A stretch of DNA of 64,000 bases, from assembly GCA_001650895.1 (NCBI GenBank), contig LXYH01000001.1:57233-121232 (forward strand), read 5' to 3'. Below the pieces are notes generated by a model. The model was not told the DNA's origin, did not search any database, and saw only the letters and a program-made list of their open reading frames with translations. The translations under genes and the position numbers were made by a program. This document shows positions 15,840-25,040 of the stretch, piece after piece (position 1 is the stretch's first letter; each line of letters begins with the position of its first letter). This DNA is from Rhodobacteraceae bacterium EhC02 (GTDB lineage Bacteria; Pseudomonadota; Alphaproteobacteria; Rhodobacterales; Rhodobacteraceae).

Positions 15840-16833
15840 CGGCCTTCTCCTTCGCAGCGACGCCCGCCGCATCGTAAAGCCAGCAGGCCACCTTGCGCCC
15901 GTCGCCACGGTCGATCGGATCGGGACGATCCCTGAAGCAGCGGTCGAAGGCACGCTCGCAGCGCGGGTTGAAGGCGCAGCCCTGCGGGATCGCGTTCAGG
16001 CGCGGCATCGCACCGGGGATCTGCACCAGCCGCGCATTGTCCTGCGTCAGCGTGGGGATCGATCCCATCAGACCGGCGGTATAGGGATGCTCTGCCGCCG
16101 TGATCACCTCGCGCACCGGGCCGATCTCGGCCAGACGCCCGGCATAGAGCACTGCCACACGGTCGGCGGTTTCCGCGATCACGCCCATATCGTGGGTGAT
16201 CAGCATCACCGCGGCCCCGCGTTCGGCGCAGATTTCCTTGATCAGGTCGATGATCTGGCTTTGCACCGACACGTCCAGCGCGGTGGTCGGCTCATCCGCG
16301 ATGACCAGTTCGGGTTCAGCGCAAAGCGCCAGCGCGATCACCACGCGCTGCCGCATCCCGCCTGAAAAGTGATGCGGGTAATCGTCGATCCGGCGCGCGG
16401 CGGCGGGGATGCCCACGCGGTCCAGCAGGGCCACGGCGCGGGTGCGGGCCTCGGCCTCGGATATATCGGCATGGGTGCGGATCGTTTCGATCAGCTGCTG
16501 CGCGACGGTGTAGAGCGGATTGAGGCTGGTCAGCGGGTCCTGGAACACCATCCCGATCCGCTTGCCCCGGATGCGGCGCATGGATTCGGCGTCCAGATTG
16601 TCGATCCGCTGGCCTTTCAGCAGGATCTCACCGGACGCGATCCGCCCCGGCGGTTCCAGCAGGCCGATGATGGCGGCCCCGGTCAGCGATTTGCCGGCCC
16701 CGGATTCGCCAACCACGCCCAGGACCTCGCCGGGCATGATGTCGAAGGACACATCGTCGATCGCGGTCAGGATGCCGCGACGGGTGGGAAATTCGACCCG
16801 CAGGTTGCGGACGGACAACAGAGCGTCGGTCAT
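15832..16833 (-). CDS. Dipeptide/oligopeptide-type ABC ATPase (DppD/OppD-like)
   Basis: A 333-residue partner of the DppF-like ATPase; the two form the asymmetric ATPase pair typical of peptide importers. Walker A is GESGAGKSL (about 37-45, Leu after Lys-Ser), with Q-loop MVFQDPLTSLNP, signature FSGGMRQR, Walker B LVIADEPTTALDVS and MLITHDMG. The C-terminal Cys cluster is GCAFNPRCERAFDRC. It lies 4 nt after the DppC-like permease gene, so it is certainly in the same transcript. Confidence 0.92.
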   Translation of the reverse strand: MTDALLSVRNLRVEFPTRRGILTAIDDVSFDIMPGEVLGVVGESGAGKSLTGAAIIGLLEPPGRIASGEILLKGQRIDNLDAESMRRIRGKRIGMVFQDPLTSLNPLYTVAQQLIETIRTHADISEAEARTRAVALLDRVGIPAAARRIDDYPHHFSGGMRQRVVIALALCAEPELVIADEPTTALDVSVQSQIIDLIKEICAERGAAVMLITHDMGVIAETADRVAVLYAGRLAEIGPVREVITAAEHPYTAGLMGSIPTLTQDNARLVQIPGAMPRLNAIPQGCAFNPRCERAFDRCFRDRPDPIDRGDGRKVACWLYDAAGVAAKEKADV

Positions 16834-16837
16834 GGTC

Positions 16838-17752
16838 TTACCTCAGCCTTGGGTTCAGCGCGTCACGCAGCCAGTCGCCCAACAGGTTGACCGACAGCGC
16901 CAGCAGCAGCAGCGCAATGGAGGGGAAGAGGATGATCCACCACTCCCCCGAGAACAGGTATTGCTGTCCGATGCGGATCAGTGTGCCAAGGCTGGGCTGC
17001 GTCGGCGGGACACCGACGCCCAGAAAGGACAGCGTCGCCTCGGCGATGATGGCCAGCGCAAGGCCGATCGTCGCGATCACCAGCACCGGGCCCATCACGT
17101 TGGGCAGAATATGCCGCAGCACGATGCGCGTGGGATGCATGCCGATCACGCGGGCGGCCTGCACATATTCCTTGGACTTCTCGACCATCGCGGCACCGCG
17201 CACCACGCGGGCATATTGCACCCAGTCGGACAGGCCGATGGACACGATCAGGACCCAGATCGCAACCTCTTCGCGCATGGTGGGCGGGATGAAGCCGCGC
17301 GCCAAGCCGAAGATCAGCAGCGCGATCAGGATCGACGGGAAGGACAGCTGCACATCGGCGATCCGCATCAGCAGGCTGTCCACCCAGCCCCCGCGCCAGC
17401 CCGCCAGCAGGCCCAGCCCGATCCCCAGCACCATGGAAAAGACCACGGCGGCAAAGCCCACGAAAAGCGAGATGCGCGCGCCGTAAAGGATGGTGGAAAA
17501 GATGTCGCGACCCTGGTTGTCCGTGCCCATCAGATAGGTGTTGCCGGTGAACTGGTTCGGCACACCCGGCGGGGTGAAGCCGTCCATCAGGTTCAGCGAG
17601 GCGGAATCGAACGGGTTGAACGGCGCGATCCACGGGGCCAGAACCGCCCCCATGATGATGATCAGTGCGACCACCGTGGCGACGATGGCCACGGGCGAAT
17701 GACGAAAGGACCATGCGATGTCGCTGTCCCACATGCGTGCAAGGCGGTTCAT
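16838..17752 (-). CDS. Peptide-type ABC permease (DppC-like)
   Basis: A 304-residue inner-membrane permease with an N-terminal cytoplasmic stretch (MNRLARMWDSDIAWSFRHSP) followed by a helix at about 22-43, the OppC_N pattern, then about five more helices. The ATPase-docking loop is YVQAARVIGMHPTRIVLRHILPNVMGPV (about 191-218). It sits 12 nt after the DppB-like permease, with which it forms the channel. Confidence 0.92.
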   Translation of the reverse strand: MNRLARMWDSDIAWSFRHSPVAIVATVVALIIIMGAVLAPWIAPFNPFDSASLNLMDGFTPPGVPNQFTGNTYLMGTDNQGRDIFSTILYGARISLFVGFAAVVFSMVLGIGLGLLAGWRGGWVDSLLMRIADVQLSFPSILIALLIFGLARGFIPPTMREEVAIWVLIVSIGLSDWVQYARVVRGAAMVEKSKEYVQAARVIGMHPTRIVLRHILPNVMGPVLVIATIGLALAIIAEATLSFLGVGVPPTQPSLGTLIRIGQQYLFSGEWWIILFPSIALLLLALSVNLLGDWLRDALNPRLR

Positions 17753-17764
17753 GGCGGCCTCTCC

Positions 17765-18748
17765 TTAATGGCGGGTCGCGGCGCGGTCCACGCGCAGGCG
17801 CGGGTCCACGACGTAATACAGCAGATCGACGATCAGGTTGATGATCACGAAGACCAGCGCAATCAGCATCAGGTAGGCGGCCATCACCGGCACATCGACA
17901 AAGCGCACCGAATTGATGAACAGCGCGCCCACCCCCGGCCACTGGAACACGGTTTCGGTGATGATGGCGAAGGCGATGATCGAGCCAAGCTGAAGACCCG
18001 TGATCGTGATCACCGGCACCATCGTGTTCTTGAGGGCATGGCCGAAATGCACGGCGCGATTGCTCAGGCCGCGGGCGCGGGCAAACTTGATATAGTCGGT
18101 GCGCAGCACCTCCAGCATCTCGGCGCGGACAAGGCGCATGATCAGCGTCATCTGGTAAAGGCCCAGCGTGATCGCCGGCAGCACCAGCGACGCGCGGCCC
18201 GATGGCGTCAGAAGCCCGGTTGTCCAACTGCCGATCTGCACGGTATCGCCGCGCCCGAAACTGGGCAGCCACTGCAATTCGACCGCAAAGACCCAGATCA
18301 GGAGCACCCCGATCAGGAAGGTCGGCAGCGACACCCCGATCAGGGACACCGTCATGATCGTGTTGGACAGCCAGCCATTGCGGCGCAGCGCCGTGTAGAC
18401 GCCAAAGCCCACACCGAAGACGAAGGCCAGCACACCGGACACCAGCGCCAGTTCAAGCGTGGCGGGAAGGCGCGACAGGATCAATTCCATCACCGGCTGT
18501 TGCAGCCGGTAGGAAATGCCGAAATCGCCCTGCACCGCGCGCCCGATGAAGGTAGCGAATTGCGTCAGGAACGGATCGTTGAGGCCCAGCTGCTCGCGCA
18601 GCGCCTCGCGGTCGGCAATGGTGGCTTCCTGCCCGACCATCGAGTTGATCGGATCGCCCACGAAGCGGAACAGCGCGAATGACACCAGTGCAACCACCAG
18701 CATCACGAGCACCGATTGCAGGATACGTCGGATGATATAGGCCAGCAT
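17765..18748 (-). CDS. Peptide-type ABC permease (DppB-like)
   Basis: A 327-residue inner-membrane permease. It begins with the typical helix MLAYIIRRILQSVLVMLVVALVSF and the GDPIN motif (about 31-35), has about six helices and the docking loop YIKFARARGLSNRAVHFGHALKNTMVPV (about 207-234). First permease of the operon, separated from the binding-protein gene by a 99-nt gap that contains a strong hairpin. Confidence 0.92.
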   Translation of the reverse strand: MLAYIIRRILQSVLVMLVVALVSFALFRFVGDPINSMVGQEATIADREALREQLGLNDPFLTQFATFIGRAVQGDFGISYRLQQPVMELILSRLPATLELALVSGVLAFVFGVGFGVYTALRRNGWLSNTIMTVSLIGVSLPTFLIGVLLIWVFAVELQWLPSFGRGDTVQIGSWTTGLLTPSGRASLVLPAITLGLYQMTLIMRLVRAEMLEVLRTDYIKFARARGLSNRAVHFGHALKNTMVPVITITGLQLGSIIAFAIITETVFQWPGVGALFINSVRFVDVPVMAAYLMLIALVFVIINLIVDLLYYVVDPRLRVDRAATRH

Positions 18749-18796
18749 GATGTGTCCACTCTCCGTCTGAAAATTAGGTCAGCCTTGCTGTCTAAA

Positions 18797-18833
18797 GCAA
18801 AACGCCCGCGCAGCGATAGACTGCACGGGCGCA
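18797..18833 (-). terminator. Intra-operon terminator or attenuator
   Basis: Arms CGCCCGTGCAG (18831-18821) and CTGCGCGGGCG (18813-18803) on the minus strand pair with one mismatch across a short loop and are followed by TTTT. It lies directly after the binding-protein gene and would cut read-through into the permease and ATPase genes. Confidence 0.75.
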
Positions 18834-18847
18834 AGGATCAAGACGGA

Positions 18848-20452
18848 TCAGTTTCCGAAGGTGACCGTGGTCATCTTGGGCTGGTTTTCCGGGTGAACGT
18901 CCAGGTTGATGTTGTCCTTCATCGCATAGGCCAGCATCTGGTTATGCACGTTCAGGAAGACACGGTCCTCCATGACCTTGTCCCAGATTTCCGCGATCAG
19001 CGCATCGCGTGCCTCAAGATCGGTCATCGTCGACAGCTGTTCGATCTTCGCATCCAGTTCCGGGTTGGAATAGCGCGAACCGTTGAAGCTGCCGAAGCTG
19101 CCTTCGCGGGTGTGCACCAGGAAGTTGAAGATATAGGCGCTGTCAAAGGTCGGAACGCCCCAGCCCAGCAGGTAGAAATCGGTTTCCCACTTCTCGATCA
19201 GTGGGAAATGCAGGCTGCGGGACTGCGACACCAGATTGGCGTTGATCTTGGCGCGGCCCAGCATGCCGACCATCGCCTGGCAGATCGCTTCGTCGTTCAG
19301 GTAGCGATCGTTCGGGCAATGCAGATCGACCGAGAAACCGTCGGGATAACCCGCCTCGGCCACCAGTGCTGCGGCGCGCTCGTAATCGGGCTTGCCATAA
19401 GCGTTCATCTCGGCGGTCCAGCCGTTCACGAAGGGCGGCAGGGGGGCGGCCGAAGGCTGCGACTGGCCGCGCATCACGACCTGCTGGATCGCGTCACGGT
19501 CGATCACCAGCGACAGGGCTTCGCGCACTTCGGGCTTCTTGAACGGGTTGTCGTCCACATTGGCCGAAATCAGCTTGTCCGACGTCATGTCGTAGGAGAA
19601 GAAGATGTTCCGGTTCTCGGGGCCGGTTGCGATCTTGATCCCAGCGGTCTGCTGAAGGCGCGCGATATCCTGCACGGGCACATCCTGCACCACGTCCACC
19701 TCGCCCGACAGAAGGGCTGCGACACGGGTCGCGGCTTCGGCGATCGGGGTATAGATGATCTCGGTCACTGCGGGGGCCGCATCCCAGTGACCGTCGAACG
19801 CCGCCATCACGGTGCGAACCTCGGGGTCACGGGACACCAGCGTGTAGGGGCCGGTGCCGTTGGTGTTGCGGACGGCGAAGTTTTCCTCGCCTGCTGCAAA
19901 GTTCTGCGGCAAGACGACGTCATTGGCCTCGGCCCAGCCCTTGTCCATGATGAACGTGTTGGTCAGGTTCTGCACATAGAGCGGCGACGGCCCAGCCATC
20001 TTCACATGCACGGTGTAATCGTCGACCATCGACACGCTTTCGACAGCCGAATGCAGCGCCTTGAAACCCGAGCTTTCGGCGCGCGCACGATCCAGCGAGA
20101 ACACGACATCCTCGGCCGTGAAATCGGCGCCGTCATGGAACTTGACGCCTTCGCGCAGCTTGAACACCCAGACGGTCGGATCTTCGGCGCTGATCATCCA
20201 CTCGGTCGCCAGGCGCGGCTGGAGCGAGCCATCGGTGGCGCGGCTGACCAGCGTTTCATAGATATGGTGCAGCAGGGTCGAAGTCGGACCTTCGTTCTGC
20301 GAATGCGGATCAAGCGTCAGCGCATCGGCCACGCGCGCCCAGCGCAGCGTTTCGGCATTTGCGCCGGTCATGGTCAGGGCCAGGGCGGCACCTGCCATCA
20401 GCATGGCGCGCCCGGTGCGCGCGAAGGCGCCGGTGTGAAGTTTGGACATCAT
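18848..20452 (-). CDS. Peptide/nickel-type ABC solute-binding protein (family 5)
   Basis: A 534-residue periplasmic binding protein of the DppA/OppA/NikA fold. A signal peptide is visible (AMLMAGAALALTMTGANAE, cleavage near residue 33). The mature protein opens LRWARVADALTLDPHSQNEGPTSTLLHHIYETLV and contains VFKLREGVKFHDGADFTAEDVVFSLDRA, the family-5 signature. First gene of the importer operon; the ligand could be a peptide, nickel complex, glutathione or sugar acid. An M29 aminopeptidase is encoded just upstream on the same strand, weakly supporting a peptide ligand. Confidence 0.92.
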   Translation of the reverse strand: MMSKLHTGAFARTGRAMLMAGAALALTMTGANAETLRWARVADALTLDPHSQNEGPTSTLLHHIYETLVSRATDGSLQPRLATEWMISAEDPTVWVFKLREGVKFHDGADFTAEDVVFSLDRARAESSGFKALHSAVESVSMVDDYTVHVKMAGPSPLYVQNLTNTFIMDKGWAEANDVVLPQNFAAGEENFAVRNTNGTGPYTLVSRDPEVRTVMAAFDGHWDAAPAVTEIIYTPIAEAATRVAALLSGEVDVVQDVPVQDIARLQQTAGIKIATGPENRNIFFSYDMTSDKLISANVDDNPFKKPEVREALSLVIDRDAIQQVVMRGQSQPSAAPLPPFVNGWTAEMNAYGKPDYERAAALVAEAGYPDGFSVDLHCPNDRYLNDEAICQAMVGMLGRAKINANLVSQSRSLHFPLIEKWETDFYLLGWGVPTFDSAYIFNFLVHTREGSFGSFNGSRYSNPELDAKIEQLSTMTDLEARDALIAEIWDKVMEDRVFLNVHNQMLAYAMKDNINLDVHPENQPKMTTVTFGN

Positions 20453-20631
20453 GGATCAACTCCCGTTAAAATGCCGGATGGGTCCGATAAACTGGCCCCC
20501 CGGTCGTTTGGATGGTTTTCGTGCCCGCAATGCGGGTGGTGCGCGAAAGATAATGGCGTGGCCGCGTCACGTGCAACCGGTTTTGCGGAAACACCAATTC
20601 CGGCTGTCGCGACGTCAACCAAAGGGCGAGT

Positions 20632-21888
20632 TCAGGCCCATTCCCCCTTGCGGAAGACCGGCACGCGGCGACCGTCGGCATGCACGCCGTCGATGTCGAT
20701 CTGATCGGACCCGATCATCCAGTCGATATGGATCGCGCTGCTATTGCCGCCCTGCGCCGCAACCTGCGCCGATGTCAGGTTTTCGCCGCCCTTGAAGCAT
20801 TTGGAATAGCACTGGCCCAGCGCGATATGGCAGGCCGCATTCTCGTCGAAAAGGGTGTTGTAGAACAACAGGCCCGACTGCGAGATGGGCGATCCATGCG
20901 GGACCAGTGCCACCTCGCCCAGGCGGCGCGCGCCTTCATCGGTGTCCAGCACCTTGCGCAGCACCTCTTGGCCCTTCGTAGCATGCGCCTCGGTGATGCG
21001 CCCGCCCTCGAAGGTCACGCGGATACCGTCGATCAGGCTGCCTTGATGCGACAGCGGCTTGGTCGAAGACACATGCCCCTCGACCCGCAGGGCATGGGGG
21101 GTCGTGAACACCTCTTCGGTGGGGATGTTGGGATTGCAGACGATCCCGTTGCGCGCAACCGACGCGCCCCCCATCCATTCATGCCCATCCGCAAGCCCCA
21201 CGGTCAGATCGGTGCCCGGCCCCGTGAAATGCAAGGCGTGGAACGCCTGCCCGTTCAACCAGTCGGACCGTTCGCGCAACCGCGCGTTATGCGCGGCCCA
21301 AGCCGCGACCGGGTCGCCCTGATCCACGCGGGAGGCGGCAAAGATCGCCTGCGCCAGCTTGCCGACAGCAGCCTCGGCGGTCAGATCCGGGAACATCAGC
21401 TGCGCCCAAGCCCGACCCGGCCACGCCACGATGTTCCAGTTGATCGCGAAATTCGTGATCCTTTCGCGCGCGGGCGTGTAGGCGATGGAATTGGCCTTGT
21501 TGGCGCGCCCCACCTTGTCGGGGTCTTCTGCCGCCAGCAGCATCGGATCGTCGCCGACAATCGCCAACCTTGCGGCATTGGCGTCAAAGGCCTGCCCCAT
21601 CCCGTCATAAAGCCATCCGGCGGCGCGGTCGAAACTGTCGTCCTGAGCGTGGCGATAGCGCGCCAGCGCCACCTCGGGGTCGGAAAACAGCGGCGTCACA
21701 AGCCCCGCACCAGCCTTGTAGGCATGTTCGGCGATCCGCCGCACCAACGGCAGCGCCTCGATCGGGGCGGTCATCACAAGATCCTGACCCGGCTGAAGGT
21801 TCAACCCGACCTTGACGGCCAACTCCGCCAACCGGTCAAGGCTGGCCGCGTCGATGGGCTCGGCTGCAGGTGTTTCATGGCGCGTCAT
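20632..21888 (-). CDS. M29-family metallo-aminopeptidase
   Basis: A 418-residue cytoplasmic aminopeptidase of the AmpS/thermophilic-aminopeptidase family with two metal ions. Characteristic C-terminal ligand segments are visible: the Glu in EGHVSSTKPL (about 281-290), the Glu/His region LFYNTLFDENAACHIALGQCY (about 341-361) and the GNSSAIHIDWMIGS motif (about 381-394) with His and Asp. ATG 21888 is chosen over an upstream TTG-type extension because GAGGGG lies 6 nt before it. It precedes the peptide-type ABC operon with a gap of about 180 nt, so it could process the imported peptides. Confidence 0.92.
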   Translation of the reverse strand: MTRHETPAAEPIDAASLDRLAELAVKVGLNLQPGQDLVMTAPIEALPLVRRIAEHAYKAGAGLVTPLFSDPEVALARYRHAQDDSFDRAAGWLYDGMGQAFDANAARLAIVGDDPMLLAAEDPDKVGRANKANSIAYTPARERITNFAINWNIVAWPGRAWAQLMFPDLTAEAAVGKLAQAIFAASRVDQGDPVAAWAAHNARLRERSDWLNGQAFHALHFTGPGTDLTVGLADGHEWMGGASVARNGIVCNPNIPTEEVFTTPHALRVEGHVSSTKPLSHQGSLIDGIRVTFEGGRITEAHATKGQEVLRKVLDTDEGARRLGEVALVPHGSPISQSGLLFYNTLFDENAACHIALGQCYSKCFKGGENLTSAQVAAQGGNSSAIHIDWMIGSDQIDIDGVHADGRRVPVFRKGEWA

Positions 21889-22203
21889 GGATGTCCCCTC
21901 GCTTGTGTTCAGCTGAACCATAGCCGCGCCGCCGGGGCCGTCAACGGCTGGCCGGCACGGTCGCGGCAACCCCGATCACCTGCCCGGGTCCGAATCGTCA
22001 GGTCGGCCTGATCCGGTCGCTAATGTTTCCGCAGACACGCCAATCATCCGAGATTCGCATGAATTGCACACGATTTGGCCCATGGAGCGGTGCAAATTGC
22101 GGCCAGATTGCGGCTTCGCTTGGTCGATTGAGGCAAAACTGTGTACCAATTAGGTCCGGTCTGGGGGGACCGGCGCCCTTACAATCCCGCGAAGGATGCT
22201 GCC

Positions 22204-22500
22204 ATGGACGCCAAGATGATCGTGACCGAAGCGCAAAGAGCGAACGCTTACCAACGGGCGGTGCAGAACTTTCCCATGGACGCCCGGAACAGGCCGCAAG
22301 CCGCGTCGCATTACGCCGAGACGGAACAGCACACAGCAGCCAGCCAGCCCGCGCAGGAACCGAAGCGCCCGCAGCACAGCATGAAGCACGAGTTCCTGTC
22401 GATGCTTCACGCCTGTTCGAACTCGGGCGCGGTAAAGCTGCGGGACGTGTCACGCGTGTTCGATGAACTGACGGGCGACAGCACGCGGGCCACCCGCTGA
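22204..22500 (+). CDS. Hypothetical protein
   Basis: A 98-residue soluble protein, polar and Gln/Ala-rich, with no recognised domain. ATG 22204 has AAGGA 7 nt upstream; a GTG at 22141 would add 21 residues but lacks a ribosome site. The C-terminal third (KHEFLSMLHACSNSGAVKLRDVSRVFDELTGDSTRAT) could be helical. It stands alone between the aminopeptidase (divergent) and a long non-coding stretch. Coding is supported by the good ribosome site and third-position GC, but it is not certain. Confidence 0.55.
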   Translation: MDAKMIVTEAQRANAYQRAVQNFPMDARNRPQAASHYAETEQHTAASQPAQEPKRPQHSMKHEFLSMLHACSNSGAVKLRDVSRVFDELTGDSTRATR

Positions 22501-23035
22501 ACCAGCGGTTCAACTGCCTTACCGGCGCGCCGCATCACTCAAGACAGACCACGTGATCTGCACATCCGATGCCTGCACAGGGGCTGGCCAAAACCGGACA
22601 GCCACAGGCGCCGGAATCGCGTTGCGCCCCCCGAAACAGACCCGCATCAACGAGGCGCCATGGCGCGACGCCGGAAGGCGGGACGCATGGATGAACGGTC
22701 CATGCCACTTTAGGTGCAAATTTGCACATACTCCATGCAGAAGGGCGCAAAAACTGCTGTTCCGGGCCATAAAAACCGATCACGCATCCCCTGACAGGAA
22801 GCACACGCCCCCGCCATCCGCATGAAACATTTCGGCGCGCCCTAGGCCAAGAAAGACAGCAAACTATTGCTTTTACTATATTATTTAAACGGCGAAGATT
22901 CGTTACGTCACGAACACCCAAGGATTTTGCACATTCTCTTGAGCAACGGTGTTTTGGATGTGCGCTGATCGAGAGGTAGGTTGAGGACAGATCGGAAAAC
23001 AGATCGCAACCCAAACCCTCGAAAGGAACCACATC
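22501..23035. other. 535-nt gap without a convincing gene
   Basis: No open frame here has a good start and family resemblance. The first 340 nt have normal GC; 22855-22900 is AT-rich (TTATTTAAACGG) and leads into the promoter region of the small secreted protein at 23036. No structured RNA was recognised. Confidence 0.5.
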
Positions 23036-23341
23036 ATGAAAACCTCGATCCTCACCGCCCTTGCCGCCGTCGTTCTGGGCACTTCTGCCTATGCCGATGT
23101 GAATGACAGCACCCTGTCCAGCCGCGCCACCCCCAGCGACATCGTCGTGTTCGAGCGTGACAAAGGCGTCTACGGCGCATCCAGCACCGCAGTGCAAAGC
23201 GGCGCGGCAAGCCTGGTCGATGCAAGCCGTATCCTGCTGCCCCGCGAACAGGCCATCGCAACCAATGGCAAGGTCATCGTCTACAGCTTCAACACCACGT
23301 CGTCGGACCGGGATACAGGCAAGTCCTTCCCCCGTCGCTGA
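23036..23341 (+). CDS. Small secreted protein of unknown function
   Basis: A 101-residue exported protein. A clear signal peptide (MKTSILTALAAVVLGTSAYA, cleavage after Ala20) precedes a mature part of about 80 residues without Cys. The ribosome site AAAGGA lies 9 nt before ATG 23036. No family recognised. It has its own long leader and a strong terminator downstream (23395), so it is monocistronic and may be highly expressed. The C-terminus (SDRDTGKSFPRR) is basic. Confidence 0.8.
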   Translation: MKTSILTALAAVVLGTSAYADVNDSTLSSRATPSDIVVFERDKGVYGASSTAVQSGAASLVDASRILLPREQAIATNGKVIVYSFNTTSSDRDTGKSFPRR

Positions 23342-23360
23342 TCGCCTCTGCGACCAAGGC

Positions 23361-23389
23361 CCTGCATCAAGCCTGCATGAAACCTGCAT
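23361..23389 (+). repeat. Three 11-nt direct repeats
   Basis: CCTGCAT occurs at 23361, 23372 and 23383, exactly 11 nt apart (CCTGCATnAAn units), between the stop of the secreted protein and its terminator. Helical phasing suggests a protein site or a leftover of slippage. Confidence 0.5.
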
Positions 23390-23394
23390 GCTTC

Positions 23395-23427
23395 AGACCC
23401 GCCCCGGGCCACCCGGGCGGGTCTTCT
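23395..23427 (+). terminator. Strong rho-independent-type hairpin
   Basis: AGACCCGCCC (23395-23404) pairs perfectly with GGGCGGGTCT (23415-23424), followed by a short T-containing tail (TCTGCT). Terminates the small secreted protein gene. Confidence 0.75.
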
Positions 23428-23540
23428 GCTGCGTCGGCATCGCGCATGATGACGCGGGCGCGACCGGACCGCGCGGTGTAACATGCCCGGCGCGCCGCCC
23501 GAATGGACAGGTACAGACCTGAACCGGGACAGATCACCCC

Positions 23541-24383
23541 ATGCGCCTTTCGATCCTGCTACTGGCCGGTTGCCTTGCGGCCTCGGTCGGCCTGCATTCT
23601 GCCCGCGCCGAGGCGCCCGGCGCGCCCGATGTGCTGATCCTTGGCGACTCGCAACTGACATTCGGCGCGGGCAAGGCCTTTGTGGCGCTGCTGTCCGACA
23701 TGGCAGGCAGTTGCGGGCTGCCCCCCGATGCCACCACCGGCGTGATCGGCGTGAGGTCAAGCGCGATCACCAGCTGGACGGGCCGCACCAAGCGCGCCAA
23801 AAGCGCAATCTGTGACGTGGATCCGACATGGAAGGTCAATGCCGGGGCCTATGGCACCCTGTCACAAGGGGAAAACCCCTATGTCCAGATCGGCAGAGGG
23901 TCGCAGTTCCAGTTCTGCCGCCCGGACCGATCCCCCCTGAACGCCGTGCTTGCGGATGGATATTACAGCCCCCGGCTTTTGATATTCTTCATGATGGGCA
24001 ATGCCGCCGACCGTTGGGCCGGCAGCACGATGGCGGCCAGCCAGGATGTTGCAGCCTTGATGGCGGATCTGCCGCCCGATCAGCCCTGTATCTTCATGAC
24101 CTCGGCCCCGCCCTATGGGGAAAAGGTCGTCCGCCTGCGCCAGCGCGCACAGGACAATATCGAACAGGCCTTTGCCGCATCGGGCAGCCATTGCAGCTTT
24201 GTGCGAGGCCTGACACCTGAAACCATCCGCGAGAACATGGGCAACCCCGCGAATTTCCGGCGCAAATCATCAGGACAGGTGAAGGACCCGTTTCATCCGA
24301 CAGAAACCGCCGCGCGACGGTTCCTTGCCCTGCAACGCAAGGCCCTGTGCCAGGCCATCGCAAGGCAATTGCCCCCCGGCTGA
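23541..24383 (+). CDS. Exported SGNH/GDSL-type hydrolase
   Basis: A 280-residue protein with a signal peptide (MRLSILLLAGCLAASVGLHSARA). Block I of the SGNH fold is ILGDSQLTFG (about residues 33-42), with the nucleophilic Ser in GDSQ; the Gly and Asn blocks are not clear; block V is DPFHPT (about 249-254) with the Asp/His pair. Such enzymes are periplasmic esterases or acyltransferases, often on polysaccharides. Several Cys are present that could form disulfides. No partner gene is visible; the next gene (YHS protein) starts 122 nt downstream. Confidence 0.8.
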   Translation: MRLSILLLAGCLAASVGLHSARAEAPGAPDVLILGDSQLTFGAGKAFVALLSDMAGSCGLPPDATTGVIGVRSSAITSWTGRTKRAKSAICDVDPTWKVNAGAYGTLSQGENPYVQIGRGSQFQFCRPDRSPLNAVLADGYYSPRLLIFFMMGNAADRWAGSTMAASQDVAALMADLPPDQPCIFMTSAPPYGEKVVRLRQRAQDNIEQAFAASGSHCSFVRGLTPETIRENMGNPANFRRKSSGQVKDPFHPTETAARRFLALQRKALCQAIARQLPPG

Positions 24384-24505
24384 CATCACGCATTCCCACA
24401 GGCACATCACGTCGCCGCGAGGCAGCGACGCGGCATGAAACAGTCAGCCGCCCTGAACGAACGGACAGGCACACTGCCACACAAACATACAAGGAAACAG
24501 TTCTC

Positions 24506-25027
24506 ATGTTCAGGAAGACCGCACTCGCCTTCGCCTTCACGCTTGGAATGATGGGGGCCGCTCAGGCGGGCGAGCAATATGTCGACAAGACCGGGTTTGC
24601 CGTTTCCGGCTTTGACGTCGTGTCGTATTTCGATCTGCCGCAATCCGCCGTGGGCACAGCCCAGCCATCGCCGCTGGCGGGCAAGTCCACGATCACCGCG
24701 GATTACAACGGGGCGACCTTTGCCTTTGCATCCGAGGCCAATCGCGACCGCTTTCTTGCGGATCCCGCGACCTTCGCACCGCAGTATGACGGCCATTGCG
24801 CCTATGGGGTGGCCAAGGGCGGCAAGGTGCCGGGCAATCCCACACTCTGGCGGATCGTTGATGGCAAGCTTTACCTGAACATCACGAAAAACGTGGTCGG
24901 GTTCTGGGAAGCGGACATTCCCGGCAATCTCACCACGTCCGAGGCGAACTGGACCACACTTGAAGCCAAGGCCGCCTCGACCGACGTGATCCCGAACTAC
25001 ACCTCCACCGCGCCGGTCACCAATTGA
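24506..25027 (+). CDS. Exported YHS-domain protein
   Basis: A 173-residue protein with a signal peptide (MFRKTALAFAFTLGMMGAAQAG). It carries a YHS-type domain: GFAVSGFDVVSYF, then NGATFAFASEANRDRFLADPATFAPQYDGHCAYGVA, with a Cys/His pair that may bind metal. The final third is a C-terminal extension (ITKNVVGFWEADIPGNLTTSEANW). The start ATG 24506 has AAGGA 10 nt upstream. Homologues are associated with metal or redox handling in the periplasm; role here unproven. Confidence 0.85.
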   Translation: MFRKTALAFAFTLGMMGAAQAGEQYVDKTGFAVSGFDVVSYFDLPQSAVGTAQPSPLAGKSTITADYNGATFAFASEANRDRFLADPATFAPQYDGHCAYGVAKGGKVPGNPTLWRIVDGKLYLNITKNVVGFWEADIPGNLTTSEANWTTLEAKAASTDVIPNYTSTAPVTN

Positions 25028-25040
25028 GCGCGGAGCGGAC

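Noticed and set aside
16520..18682. A 720-codon open frame on the plus strand
   Set aside because: It is antisense to the peptide-type permease and ATPase genes; composition (Arg, His, Gln, Asp) is that of a shadow frame.
18716..20704. A 662-codon open frame on the plus strand
   Set aside because: It is antisense to the family-5 binding protein with signal peptide and family signature on the other strand.
22553..22825. A 90-codon frame in the gap before the secreted protein
   Set aside because: No ribosome site, unusual composition and a competing frame on the other strand; not supported.
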